From contig JAPOTD010000116.1 of NCBI GenBank assembly GCA_026709365.1, forward strand, positions 1 to 39,743: a DNA stretch of 39,743 nucleotides. Direction: 5' to 3'. The stretch's first letter is position 1, and each line of letters opens with the position of its first letter. The notes beneath the pieces are model-generated. The model was not told the origin of the DNA and made no database searches. It saw only the letters and a list, made by a program, of their open reading frames with translations. Below, one piece after another: positions 23,746-31,457 of this stretch. Made by a program: the position numbers and the translations under genes. The DNA is from Gammaproteobacteria bacterium. Lineage in GTDB: Bacteria > Pseudomonadota > Gammaproteobacteria > Pseudomonadales > Azotimanducaceae.

Positions 23746-26286
23746 CTATTCCCGCTCAGTCAGGTCGTTGATCGTTGACAGGTTGGAAAGCTGCCCCGCA
23801 GGCCCCTCCAGCAGGCTCATCACTCGAATCTCGGCATCGGAGGTGATGAAGAGCTGCCACTTGCCGGCCCCATCGCCCAAAGCGCCGGTCAGCCCGGCGC
23901 CGGAATCGCCGGACTCCAGCTGTTCGGCGGTCAGCGTGACGGTCGCCCATGGCGGCACACGCACGCGCGCCAGGCCCTTCGGCGATGCCTTGCCTTGGTC
24001 GTCGCGCCCGTCGATGAGCACGTTCACGCCGTAGTCGTGCGGGTTGATCAGGCGCAGCAGGCTGCGTTGGCGGGCGTTGCTGGCAGGGTTGAAGAAGATG
24101 ACGTTGTGGGCCTTGCCGGGGCTGCCCACGAGGTCGTGCAGGCCGGTCACGAACCCATCGGCCGTGCGCAGGTAGGCTTGGGGCCTGATGTCCAAGGATG
24201 TGCTGAGTGTTAAACGCCAGTTGCCCTTGCCGTCCCCCAAGCCGCCGGAGAGTGGCTTGGCCTCATTGCCACGCTCCATGTCGGAGGAGTTCAGATGAAT
24301 CGCTTGGCGGTTTTCCAAAGCCACCCGGATCGGTCCGTAAGGCTCGCCCGCATCGTCGCGAGCGGCTATGCGGACGATGCCGCTGTTGGGTGATCGGTTG
24401 ACGATGCGCAGGAAGCTTTCGCGGCGGCTGTCGCCGTCGGCGAGGAACAGCGGCACGACGTGGGCGACCAAGGTGCCGGGCGTGAAGTCAACCAGCAGGG
24501 TGTAGGTGCCTGCCACCCGGCTGTCGAAGCCCTTGACCTCAATGTAGTAGGTGCCGGGAGCAACCTTTTTGTCGATGCGGAAGTTGCTGCCCCGGCCGCG
24601 GTCGTCGTCGCTGAAGATGCTGGCCCCGTCGGCGTTCAGCAGGGTGCCCCGGGTGTCGGTGCTGCCCTCGGTTTGCACGGTGACGGTGCCGGACTCCAAG
24701 ATTTCAAACTCGAAGATGTCCGTATCGCCGGCCGTCAGGCTGCCTGTGGTGACGGAGCCAAGCGCCACCAAGGTGGCGCCTGCGACCGAGCCGCCGTGGT
24801 CGTCGCCGGCAGCGCTTGCATCCGGCTGAAGGTAGGGTTGCGCATAGGGCAGGAAACGGTCGAAGCGCCCGAAGTAGTTTGCCGCACAGTTGTCGTCAGG
24901 GCCGCCGGAGAGCACGCCGATCAGGCGATTGTCCGAACCGCTGGCAAACAGGCCGGCGCCGCTGCTGCCGCCGATCAGCGCCCCTTGCGTGACGTCAACC
25001 TCGTAGGCGTCAACCTGCTGGTCGTCGGCATCGGTCAGGATGGTGGTCACGGCCCGCTTCAACTGCCCTTCGGCCCACTCCTTGCGGCCGCCGGCAGGAT
25101 GGTGCACGGACTCAACGGCCTCGCCCGCCTTGCCCCCTTCGGTGGACCACGTCTTCCAGCAGATGGCAGTGTCGGGCACGCGCTTGCGCAAGCGCAGCAG
25201 GCTGTGGTCGGAGGCGGAGTGGCTGACGAGGAGGTCCGCACCGCCCCGGTAGGCGGCGTATCGGGCGCTCCGCCCAGCGCTGCCGCAGCCCGCCGATTGG
25301 TCATGCCACCAAGCCTCCAAGGACTCCGCCGCGGATTGGGAGGCGATGCAGTGGTGGGCGGTCAGGAGGTGGCTGTTGGCCAGCCGGGCTTGGGCGTCCC
25401 GATGGTCGTTGATGGTGGTTGCCGTGCAGGTGTAGGAGTTGCCGTCGGATCGGGTGAATCGGATGCGCACCGTGGCGGTCCTGGAGCAGCTTGGGGTGCT
25501 GGCGCAGGCGACCTCAACGGCTTGGCAGGCGCTGGCGTTGCTGGAGGATGCCGCTGGCTGCGAGACCGTGGATTGGATGTTGGAAATCTGCGCCACCCTC
25601 AGCGACAACTCGGCAAGCGCCGCCGCGCTGGGCAGGGTGATTTCGACGCCCAGGATGCTGCCAGCCACGCTGGGTGACCAGATCAAGGGCTGCGCATCGC
25701 CAACCGACGGTTCGCCGGCGCCGACCTTGGCTTTGACGCGGCCTTGGGCGGGGAGGAAGTCGTTGCGCTCGTAGGGTTCGAACCGCTGGCTGGCATCCGT
25801 GGGGCTGAAGAAGCGCACCGCCGCGCCCTCGGGCAGGCCGCCCTCAAGGCCGATGCGCAGGGCCTTGGCGTCCGGCGCGGTGACTTGGAACGCGGCCACC
25901 AAACCGCCGCCGGGTGCGGGGTTCCATTCCAGCAGCGTGCTGAGTTCGCCTTGGTAGGCGTCGGGCACCGCCTGCCCCACGCCGACCAGCGTCGGGCCGC
26001 GCCGATTGCCGCCAATGGCCACGCGCTGCGCCGCTGACAGCGCGGGGGCGCGGATGTCCAGCAAGTTTGCGCCGCGGTAGTCCTGTTGCAACGCCGACGC
26101 AGCTGAAGGCGCGTTTGCGGCTTGGACGGAGAGGTCGATGGCCTCATCGGCCAGCCCTCCCGCTGCGCCGGAGGCGCTGGCCGCCAGCAGCGCCAAGGCC
26201 ACCAGCAAGGGCTGAAGCCAATGCGGCAATTGCCGTGCTGGCCGCGCACCATCGCCGGTCCGGCGGGTCAATGTCTTACAACTCAT
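23746..26286 (-). CDS. Secreted trypsin-fold serine protease with PPC domain and C-terminal repeat domains
   Basis: An 846-residue exported protein. A signal peptide (LQPLLVALALLAASASG) ends near residue 43. A lysyl-endopeptidase-like protease domain has its triad near His311 (LLTAHHCIAS), Asp358 (SASDHSLLRLR) and Ser439 (LIGGSSGAGLF), with several Cys for disulfides. Residues about 498-605 form a pre-peptidase C-terminal (PPC) beta-sandwich (DTDIFEFEILESGTVTVQTE onward). Residues about 612-846 hold two related repeats with SFLRIVNRSPNSGIVRIAA and SLLRLINPHDYGVNVLIDG, a domain often attached to secreted proteins. The ATG at 26286 is chosen because upstream the frame is open only antisense to ssb. 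It is divergent from ssb. Confidence 0.82.
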   Translation of the reverse strand: MSCKTLTRRTGDGARPARQLPHWLQPLLVALALLAASASGAAGGLADEAIDLSVQAANAPSAASALQQDYRGANLLDIRAPALSAAQRVAIGGNRRGPTLVGVGQAVPDAYQGELSTLLEWNPAPGGGLVAAFQVTAPDAKALRIGLEGGLPEGAAVRFFSPTDASQRFEPYERNDFLPAQGRVKAKVGAGEPSVGDAQPLIWSPSVAGSILGVEITLPSAAALAELSLRVAQISNIQSTVSQPAASSSNASACQAVEVACASTPSCSRTATVRIRFTRSDGNSYTCTATTINDHRDAQARLANSHLLTAHHCIASQSAAESLEAWWHDQSAGCGSAGRSARYAAYRGGADLLVSHSASDHSLLRLRKRVPDTAICWKTWSTEGGKAGEAVESVHHPAGGRKEWAEGQLKRAVTTILTDADDQQVDAYEVDVTQGALIGGSSGAGLFASGSDNRLIGVLSGGPDDNCAANYFGRFDRFLPYAQPYLQPDASAAGDDHGGSVAGATLVALGSVTTGSLTAGDTDIFEFEILESGTVTVQTEGSTDTRGTLLNADGASIFSDDDRGRGSNFRIDKKVAPGTYYIEVKGFDSRVAGTYTLLVDFTPGTLVAHVVPLFLADGDSRRESFLRIVNRSPNSGIVRIAARDDAGEPYGPIRVALENRQAIHLNSSDMERGNEAKPLSGGLGDGKGNWRLTLSTSLDIRPQAYLRTADGFVTGLHDLVGSPGKAHNVIFFNPASNARQRSLLRLINPHDYGVNVLIDGRDDQGKASPKGLARVRVPPWATVTLTAEQLESGDSGAGLTGALGDGAGKWQLFITSDAEIRVMSLLEGPAGQLSNLSTINDLTERE

Positions 26287-26317
26287 GCAGAGAATCGCCG
26301 TAGGTTTCACCCCATCA

Positions 26318-26346
26318 ATAATATAGACTCCCCAACCTGACTTGAA
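26318..26346 (-). promoter_or_regulatory. Possible promoter of the serine protease gene
   Basis: On the minus strand a -10-like TATTAT (26318-26323) lies 17 bp downstream of a weak -35-like TTCAAG (26341-26346), inside a short AT-rich island. The predicted leader of about 25 bases reaches the protease ATG at 26286. The -35 match is poor, so confidence is low. Confidence 0.35.
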
Positions 26347-26353
26347 CCTGAAT

Positions 26354-26445
26354 GCACTGCTGGCAAAAGAGCACTGCTGACAATCACCTAACGGGAAGCA
26401 CTGCCGAGAAACAGCACTGCTGACAAAAGCACCACTGACAAAAGG
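26354..26445. repeat. Degenerate short tandem repeat in the ssb leader
   Basis: Five related units built on GCACTGCTGACAAAAG are found at 26354-26370, 26371-26387, 26398-26413, 26414-26428 and 26429-26445, each 15-17 bp. Units 1, 2 and 4 are closest; units 3 and 5 differ at two to four bases. The array ends 15 bp before the ssb ATG and immediately before its Shine-Dalgarno (GGAAGGGA). Confidence 0.75.
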
Positions 26446-26460
26446 ACGGAAGGGACTCTC

Positions 26461-26946
26461 ATGGCGCGAGGCATCAACAAGGTCATTCTCATCGGCAATC
26501 TGGGCCGGGATCCGGAGACCCGCTACACCCAGTCCGGGGCGCCGGTCGCCAATTTCAGCGTGGCGACTTCGGAAAGCTGGAATGATCGCCAGACCAATGA
26601 ACGGCAGGAGCGCACGGAGTGGCACAACGTGGTCTGCTTCGCCCGCTTGGCGGAAATTGCGGGGGAGTACTTGCGCAAGGGCTCCAAGGTGTACATCGAG
26701 GGCAGCCTGCGCACTTCCAGCTGGGAGAAGGATGGGCAGACCAACTACCGCACGGAGGTCATTGCCCGGGAGATGCAGATGCTCGACAGCCGCGGCGGCC
26801 AGGACGGCTACCGCCCTTCCGGGCAGGACGGCTATCGATCCGGCGGCGCCAACGACGGCGGTCCCGGCCCGTTGCCCAGCCGCCGCAACGAGCCCACCGT
26901 GGTGGACGGCGCCGCCGACGATCTGGAGGACGACATCCCGTTTTGA
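26461..26946 (+). CDS. ssb: Single-stranded DNA-binding protein
   Basis: A 161-residue SSB that coats single-stranded DNA in replication, repair and recombination. The OB fold covers about residues 1-110 ([60 protein letters not shown]). A Gly/Gln/Pro-rich linker follows and the acidic tip is DDIPF, the protein-interaction tail. A Shine-Dalgarno (GGAAGGGA) lies 6-7 bases before the ATG. The leader carries a short tandem repeat, and a strong hairpin begins at the stop codon. In E. coli ssb is divergent from uvrA; here a protease gene takes that place. Confidence 0.96.
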   Translation: MARGINKVILIGNLGRDPETRYTQSGAPVANFSVATSESWNDRQTNERQERTEWHNVVCFARLAEIAGEYLRKGSKVYIEGSLRTSSWEKDGQTNYRTEVIAREMQMLDSRGGQDGYRPSGQDGYRSGGANDGGPGPLPSRRNEPTVVDGAADDLEDDIPF

Positions 26947-26983
26947 TGGGGCGCCAAGCGTCTTCGACGCTCGGCGCCCCATC
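26945..26983. terminator. Strong hairpin at the end of ssb
   Basis: GATGGGGCGCCAAGCG (26945-26960) pairs with CGCTCGGCGCCCCATC (26968-26983), a 16-bp stem with one mismatch and a 7-base loop, starting within the ssb stop codon. No T-run follows on the plus strand, so it may need Rho or simply protect the 3' end. Confidence 0.55.
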
Positions 26984-27129
26984 AATGCTCAATGACTCGG
27001 ATGCCTTGACGGACGCCAGCGCAGCCCTGGCGCCCGCACTGCTGACGGGCCTCGGATTGGCTTTTCCGTGTGGGACGGGGGCTGCATCCGCGACGACGAG
27101 AACGATCGGATCATCGGCTGGCCATGCGG

Positions 27130-27765
27130 CTAGCGTCCGTCAGGCGCAATTGAAAAATTGAGTTTCGCCGCTGACCGGTAGGCGGTGCGGCTGGTCATGC
27201 GGCGGGCGTACTCCGCGAGGCTCGGCGGCAGTTCAATGCCGCAGGCTTGGCCCCAGGTGAGGCAGCTGGTGAGCATGATGTCGGCGCCGGTGAAGCCGCC
27301 GCCAACCAAATGCGGATGGTCCCGAAGGCGATGGTCGGCGAAGGCGAGCTGCTTCCGGAACCCGTCGATGGCGGCCTCCACAGCGGCAGGCGCCTCGCCG
27401 TAGAGGTGGGCTAAGTCGATGTGCTTGCGCAGGATGTAGAGGGTGTGGGCGTCAAGCTCCATCTGCACGTAGGAGAGCCACTCGTTGTACTGCGCCCGCA
27501 ACTGGGTGCGGGGCGGCGGAACCAGACCGGCTTCGGCACCGTGGGCGTCGCCCAGGTAGGTGACGATGGCGGCGCTCTCAGTCAGTACGAAGCGGTCATC
27601 GACCAGCACCGGCACCTTTTCCTTGACGTTCAGCGCCCTGAACTCGGCGCCTTGGGTCTCGCCGGTGCGCGGGCCGATGAGCTTGGGTTCGTAGTCCAGC
27701 GCCAACTCGTGGGCCATCCAGTGGGCGCGCATCGTGCGGGTGGTGGCGCCGCCCCAGATTTGCAT
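27130..27765 (-). CDS. Glutathione S-transferase family protein
   Basis: A 211-residue cytosolic GST-fold protein. The N-terminal thioredoxin-like domain includes MQIWGGATTRTMRAHWMAHE, and VPVLVDDRFVLTESAAIVTY contains the cis-Pro and the glutathione-binding Glu-Ser pair. The alpha-helical C-terminal domain starts near residue 85, and FTGADIMLTSCLTWGQACGI is its family motif (N-capping region). Substrate cannot be inferred. The ATG at 27765 overlaps the stop of a 31-codon frame (TGATG) created by a tandem duplication. The last codons overlap an arm of a long-range inverted repeat (27007-27142). Confidence 0.88.
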   Translation of the reverse strand: MQIWGGATTRTMRAHWMAHELALDYEPKLIGPRTGETQGAEFRALNVKEKVPVLVDDRFVLTESAAIVTYLGDAHGAEAGLVPPPRTQLRAQYNEWLSYVQMELDAHTLYILRKHIDLAHLYGEAPAAVEAAIDGFRKQLAFADHRLRDHPHLVGGGFTGADIMLTSCLTWGQACGIELPPSLAEYARRMTSRTAYRSAAKLNFSIAPDGR

Positions 27766-27887
27766 CACGGCCCCATGTCGATTTCAGTCTCCTCGACGCC
27801 CGGCGTTTTGCGCCACAACCCCATGTCGATTTCAGTCGCCCCGACCCCCGACATTTGCATCACAGTCCCATGTCGATTTCAGTCGCC
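27759..27887. repeat. Triplicated ~48-bp segment spanning a monooxygenase/GST gene junction
   Basis: The core CCATGTCGATTTCAGTCGCC occurs at 27821-27840 and 27868-27887, with one change at 27773-27792. Each core is accompanied on its left by TTTGCATCAC or a variant (from 27759, 27807 and 27854), giving periods of 48 and 47 bp. The rightmost core is the true 3' end of the monooxygenase gene and the leftmost TTTGCATCAC is the start of the GST gene, so the junction itself has been multiplied. Confidence 0.85.
27765..27860 (-). CDS. Possible 31-codon ORF created by the junction duplication
   Basis: Within the triplicated segment a frame runs from ATG (27860, overlapping the monooxygenase stop as TGATG) to a TGA that overlaps the GST start, again as TGATG. 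The predicted peptide contains the monooxygenase C-terminus twice (GATEIDMGL and EETEIDMGP). It has no known family. It may be translated by termination-reinitiation and serve only to keep the downstream gene coupled. I see no independent Shine-Dalgarno. Confidence 0.3.
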   Translation of the reverse strand: MQMSGVGATEIDMGLWRKTPGVEETEIDMGP

Positions 27888-28162
27888 TCATAAAAGCGGG
27901 CGCTCACCGCCTTCGGCGGGTGGGCCTGCATGGCGGCTTGGAAGGTGGCCATGTGCGGAGTGGCGAAGTGCGCCTGCAAGGCAGCCTTGGTGGTCCATCG
28001 CTCGGTGATGCGGATGGCGCCGGGATTGGCCAGCTCCACGCTGAAGGTGTAGTCCTCGCAACCTTGCTCCTCCAAGGTGGCGTCTTGCATGGCTAGGATG
28101 GCGTCCTTGAGCGCGGCCACCGTCTCCGGCGTCGCCTCGATCCGGGCATTGACGACGATCAT
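27860..28162 (-). CDS. Antibiotic biosynthesis monooxygenase (ABM/YgiN-like) family protein
   Basis: A 100-residue dimeric ferredoxin-like-fold protein of the ABM family, which includes YgiN quinol monooxygenase. Family features are MIVVNARIEATPETVAALKD, EEQGCEDYTFSVELANPGAI, ERWTTKAALQAHFATPHMAT and the final AVSARFYEA strand. The ATG at 28162 has an excellent Shine-Dalgarno (AAAGGAGA, 7 bases away), which rules out the longer frame upstream. It precedes the GST gene on the same strand and was probably once directly coupled to it. Substrate is unknown; an oxidative-stress or quinone role is a guess from neighbours. Confidence 0.85.
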   Translation of the reverse strand: MIVVNARIEATPETVAALKDAILAMQDATLEEQGCEDYTFSVELANPGAIRITERWTTKAALQAHFATPHMATFQAAMQAHPPKAVSARFYEATEIDMGL

Positions 28163-28258
28163 GGTTGGTCTCCTTTGGCTGATGGGAATGGTCCAAGGCA
28201 AGGTTAACGGATTGCGGGGGCGGTTTTCGCCTAGGCATTGTAGTCTGCGGGCTCGGGT

Positions 28259-31132
28259 TCAATCAGCCGGGTGGCGCGGGCTTGCGCCGGGCGGCGCTCC
28301 GGCTTCGACGGCGCTGCAGTGGGCCATCTCCCAGCCGTGGAAGACGATGGCAAGGCCGGTGAAGCGCACTTTGGGGAATTGCCGCGCCAGCCGCGCGTCG
28401 GCGAGGTAACGCCGTAGCTGGTCCTCCGCCGTTCGCGCTGTCGCCGCGATGCGCGCCCTGTCGGCCACCTGTCCCCGCTTGAAGTACTTCAATTCGATGA
28501 CGTAGCCGTGGCGGATGTCCGGGTGGCGGGACAGGACCGGCTCCAAGCAGATGTCCGCGTAGCCCTTGGCCAGTTCCCTGTCGGTCTGGAACGCGAAGCA
28601 CTCGGTCACGTTGAGGTAGGCGGCCAGGAAGCCTTGGACAACCTTCTCGCCTTGGATGTAGTCGCGGATGCCCGTTTGCCGGGCGATGGCGTCCTTCAGG
28701 CAGTCCATCACCGGTCGCCACGCGCCTTGGTAGGCCATGTCGTGGATGGCGTTGGCCAGATGCACGAGGTCCACGGAGAACAGGTCCACGTCCCGGTAGG
28801 CGTCGCGCAGGTAGCTGTACATCAGGCGCCGGACGGTCTGGTTCGGAATGCCGAGCCGCGGGCGGCCGCCCCGCGTTCCGCGAATGCTCAGCAGGCCGAA
28901 GTGGTGGAGCAGGGAGAGGAAGTTCTCGCGTTGGCCCAAGCGCTCCAAGGGGAAGCCGCTGCTGACTTCGCTGTCCGCTGAGCCTTCGCCGATGAGGTGG
29001 CGCAGCAAGTCGAAGTTGCCGTTGAGCTGCCGGTTCACGGTGAGCAGATGGCGTAGCTTGCCGTAGTCGATGCGCACGTTGTGGTCGATGAGTTCCCGTG
29101 GCCCTTCGCCGTTGTTGATGAGTGCCTTGACGTAGTAAAGGACCATGTCGGTGTTGTAGATGTCGGCACTTTCGTCCTCGGTGAAGCGATAACCGTTGTA
29201 CCACTCGCGCATCACGCCCAGGATGGCCTCGGGTCCCCGCCTCACCGCGCCGGCTTCCTCATAGGTCTCGAGGATTTTGCGGACCTCCGCCTCGGTGAAG
29301 CCCAGCATTTCGTTGAAGCGACTGTCGAGGCTGATGTTGGCGCCGATGTTGAAGCCACTGGTCACGTCGTCCATGGTGATCGGGGACACCCCGGTGACGA
29401 ACAGCCGTTCCACCGCGCCGCCGGCGGTGCCGGCCTTGAGAGTGGCGAAGAAGCTGCGGTAGAAGCCGCTTCCGTGGGTGAACGAGCGGTAGGCCTCAGC
29501 CCCCCGGTGGGCGAGCACGGTGTTGGCGAAGTTGTCGTACTCATCGATCAGCACGTACAGCGGAAAGCCTTGGTCGGTGGCGTGCTCAAACAGTGCGCTA
29601 AGCCGTGCGGTGATGGACGGGAAGGACAGGATTTGTTGGGTGGCTGCACTGGAGAACAAGTCCGGATTGCGCTGCAGGGTGCCTCGCAGCTTGATCTCGC
29701 AATACATCTCGAAGCGCTCCTGCAGGGTCTCCGGCGCATCGTCGAACGCCGAGAAGTCAAAGCGCAGGATGACGTACCGGTTGCGGTTGGCGGTCGGCTC
29801 CCGCCCGATGTCCGTGCCGCCGAAAAGCGTCTCGAAGCGTTCCCTGCGGCCCCGGTCGTAGTAGTTCTCCAGCACCGAAACCCAGAGGGACTTGCCGAAG
29901 CGCCGGGGCCGGATCAGGAACGCGTAGCGCTCGCTCTCCAGCGCCCTGATGAAGCGGGTCTTATCCACGTACAGGCTGCGCTCCCGCCGCATCAGGGCGA
30001 AGTCGGACCAGCCGTAGGGGATGGGCGGTGGGGTGGGCATGGGGCAAGCCGGATTCCGCAATTTGGGCGCAGCGAGCCGGGGCTTCAGGCGTCTTCCAAC
30101 AGGGCCAGCAGGTCGGAGAGCATCGCATTCGATGATCCATCCCGCCGCCTGAGCAAGCCGTTCCGGCCGGTCAACGGCACCTAGCCGCTCCGCGAACCGA
30201 TCGGCGGCTGCCGCATCGAACTTGCGTTCGACCATCGAGGCCAGCAGCGCGCGCTGCTCGGCAAGGCCTTGGCGGCGCGCTGACTCAAACCCTGCTTGGC
30301 GCCCCTCCTTGCGCCCGTCCTGAAGGCCGCCCTCGCGTCCCTGCATCACGCCTTGCTGGTGCGCCCATCGCCGATGGGCGCTCAACTGGGGGTCGTCGTC
30401 CGGGCCGGTGCCCTCCTGCCGTCCCAGCAGCCGTCCCAACCGCACCAGCTCCCTGAGCGTCCCCTCCGAGATCCGCTCCTCGTTCAGCGCCCTGTGGATC
30501 GATGACGCCTTCCAGTAGGGGAAGGCCACGCTGGCTTGGACCTCCTTGTAGCTACCTTCCTCAAGCCGGTGGATCCTCAGCCCCGGATGGACCTTCTTGG
30601 GTCGGCTGCGCGATGGCTTGTCCGGCGTCTCCACCCAAACCTCCGGGAAGCCCCAAGCCGCGTAGAGCCCCAGCTTGGCGCGGCGCACGTCGGTGGTGTG
30701 GTCCACCTCAAGCACCACGTCCGGCAGCGGGTCGGAGCCGATCACCACGGCGTCGCTGTCGGTTGCGCTGCGGAAGGGCTTGGGGTTCAGGTAGATGGTC
30801 TGGTCGGCGCACATGATCTTGCTGGGCCTGCCCCGCAGGTCGCGAACCATCAGGAAGGCGTGGCCGTAGCAGCGCACCCGGGCGCCGCGCTCCTGGGACA
30901 GGCGGCTGAGCAGTTCGGCCAGCACGCTGCAGGGCGCCTCATGGGTGAAGGTGGCCCCGTCACGGAGCACCCAAGCGGTGTTGAAGCGGGCGTCCCAGTA
31001 CTCAATGCGCCCGTCGTGGCGGAGCAGCTGTGGCCAGGTCATCGGGACGCGGTCGCAGTTGGGGAAGTCGAACTCCGGCGCTTCGGCTGAGCCGGGCTTG
31101 GGTTTCGGGCTGGCTGACCGAGCTTGGGCCAT
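28259..31132 (-). CDS. Uma2-family nuclease run together with an AAA-ATPase-like/PD-(D/E)XK protein (957-residue fused ORF)
   Basis: Residues 1-340 are a Uma2 (DUF820) PD-(D/E)XK nuclease domain with LPDVVLEVDHT (Asp138, Glu142), Lys153 and EVWVE, then a helical tail (LASMVERKFDAAAADRFAER). Residues 365-957 are a separate family: YVDKTRFIRALES, Walker A-like [10 protein letters not shown], then a C-terminal PF08011-type nuclease with HGYVIELKYFKRG. Between them lies a 25-residue linker rich in Pro/Arg. Reading one frame over at 30085-30127 gives a natural Uma2-like ending (AMLSDLLALLEDA then stop). The second protein also has its own ATG at 30040. The most likely history is two genes joined by a 1-bp frameshift. 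A Shine-Dalgarno (AAGGAGAG) precedes the start at 31132. Confidence 0.8.
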   Translation of the reverse strand: MAQARSASPKPKPGSAEAPEFDFPNCDRVPMTWPQLLRHDGRIEYWDARFNTAWVLRDGATFTHEAPCSVLAELLSRLSQERGARVRCYGHAFLMVRDLRGRPSKIMCADQTIYLNPKPFRSATDSDAVVIGSDPLPDVVLEVDHTTDVRRAKLGLYAAWGFPEVWVETPDKPSRSRPKKVHPGLRIHRLEEGSYKEVQASVAFPYWKASSIHRALNEERISEGTLRELVRLGRLLGRQEGTGPDDDPQLSAHRRWAHQQGVMQGREGGLQDGRKEGRQAGFESARRQGLAEQRALLASMVERKFDAAAADRFAERLGAVDRPERLAQAAGWIIECDALRPAGPVGRRLKPRLAAPKLRNPACPMPTPPPIPYGWSDFALMRRERSLYVDKTRFIRALESERYAFLIRPRRFGKSLWVSVLENYYDRGRRERFETLFGGTDIGREPTANRNRYVILRFDFSAFDDAPETLQERFEMYCEIKLRGTLQRNPDLFSSAATQQILSFPSITARLSALFEHATDQGFPLYVLIDEYDNFANTVLAHRGAEAYRSFTHGSGFYRSFFATLKAGTAGGAVERLFVTGVSPITMDDVTSGFNIGANISLDSRFNEMLGFTEAEVRKILETYEEAGAVRRGPEAILGVMREWYNGYRFTEDESADIYNTDMVLYYVKALINNGEGPRELIDHNVRIDYGKLRHLLTVNRQLNGNFDLLRHLIGEGSADSEVSSGFPLERLGQRENFLSLLHHFGLLSIRGTRGGRPRLGIPNQTVRRLMYSYLRDAYRDVDLFSVDLVHLANAIHDMAYQGAWRPVMDCLKDAIARQTGIRDYIQGEKVVQGFLAAYLNVTECFAFQTDRELAKGYADICLEPVLSRHPDIRHGYVIELKYFKRGQVADRARIAATARTAEDQLRRYLADARLARQFPKVRFTGLAIVFHGWEMAHCSAVEAGAPPGASPRHPAD

Positions 31133-31358
31133 GGGATTGCCTTGACTCTCCTTACGGGACTGTCATCGTACTCCCGGCGCTTGGCGAAGCCAACGACTCG
31201 CTTCAACATGGGGCCAACGAGCGCCGAGGGTAGCGTCAGCGAAACTGCATCGGACCGAAGGTCCACCCCGACCGTCAAGCGACCATCAGGCCGTGTGGGC
31301 GCATCCGTGCATGTTCGGGCTCAGGGACATGTCGGAATCTGGCCTAAGCGGCTAGCGC

Positions 31359-31381
31359 GGAGTTTCGCGCAGCGAAACTCC
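31359..31381. repeat. Dispersed palindrome GGAGTTTCGC/GCGAAACTCC, best copy
   Basis: GGAGTTTCGC (31359-31368) and GCGAAACTCC (31372-31381) form a perfect 10-bp stem with a 3-base loop. Outer bases GCGC...CCGC can pair further. Degenerate copies occur at 17002, 32770 and 39259, all intergenic, so this is a REP-like element more than a gene-specific terminator. Confidence 0.65.
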
Positions 31382-31404
31382 ATCCGCGACCATCAGGTCG
31401 CGCA

Positions 31405-31436
31405 TTGACTCAAAAACTGTTTTTAATTACAGTTTT
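31405..31436 (+). promoter_or_regulatory. Promoter-like region with inverted repeat upstream of the radical SAM gene
   Basis: TTGACT (31405-31410) is followed after 17 bp by a weak -10 (TACAGT). An inverted repeat AAAACTG / CAGTTTT (31413-31436, 10-base AT-only centre) covers the spacer and the -10, as an operator would. The gene's Shine-Dalgarno GGAGAGG lies just downstream. Confidence 0.4.
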
Positions 31437-31457
31437 CGCTCTTGTTGGAGAGGCGTC

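Larger units (their letters stand above)
31133..31457. other. 325-bp divergent intergenic region between the Uma2-AAA ORF and the radical SAM gene
   Basis: No gene is seen. It holds the Shine-Dalgarno of the minus-strand ORF, the best copy of the dispersed GGAGTTTCGC palindrome (31359-31381), and at the right end an AT-rich promoter-like region with a 7-bp inverted repeat for the plus-strand radical SAM gene. Confidence 0.6.

Noticed and set aside
25773-25785. GGTTCGAACC-like sequence resembling a tRNA T-loop
   Set aside because: It lies inside the serine protease coding sequence and no cloverleaf can be built around it.
26287-26985. Continuation of the serine protease frame upstream by about 230 codons
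   Set aside because: It runs antisense through ssb and the composition is that of a shadow frame. The signal peptide begins at the ATG at 26286.
27759-27887. CRISPR-like pattern: a 20-bp repeat three times with ~28-bp spacers
   Set aside because: The rightmost copy is the coding end of the monooxygenase gene and the intervening segments are themselves related, so this is a tandem duplication of a gene junction. No cas genes are nearby.
31141-31300. Possible small gene between the Uma2-AAA ORF and the radical SAM gene
   Set aside because: Short frames on both strands lack a ribosome-binding site, recognisable motif and coding-like third positions.
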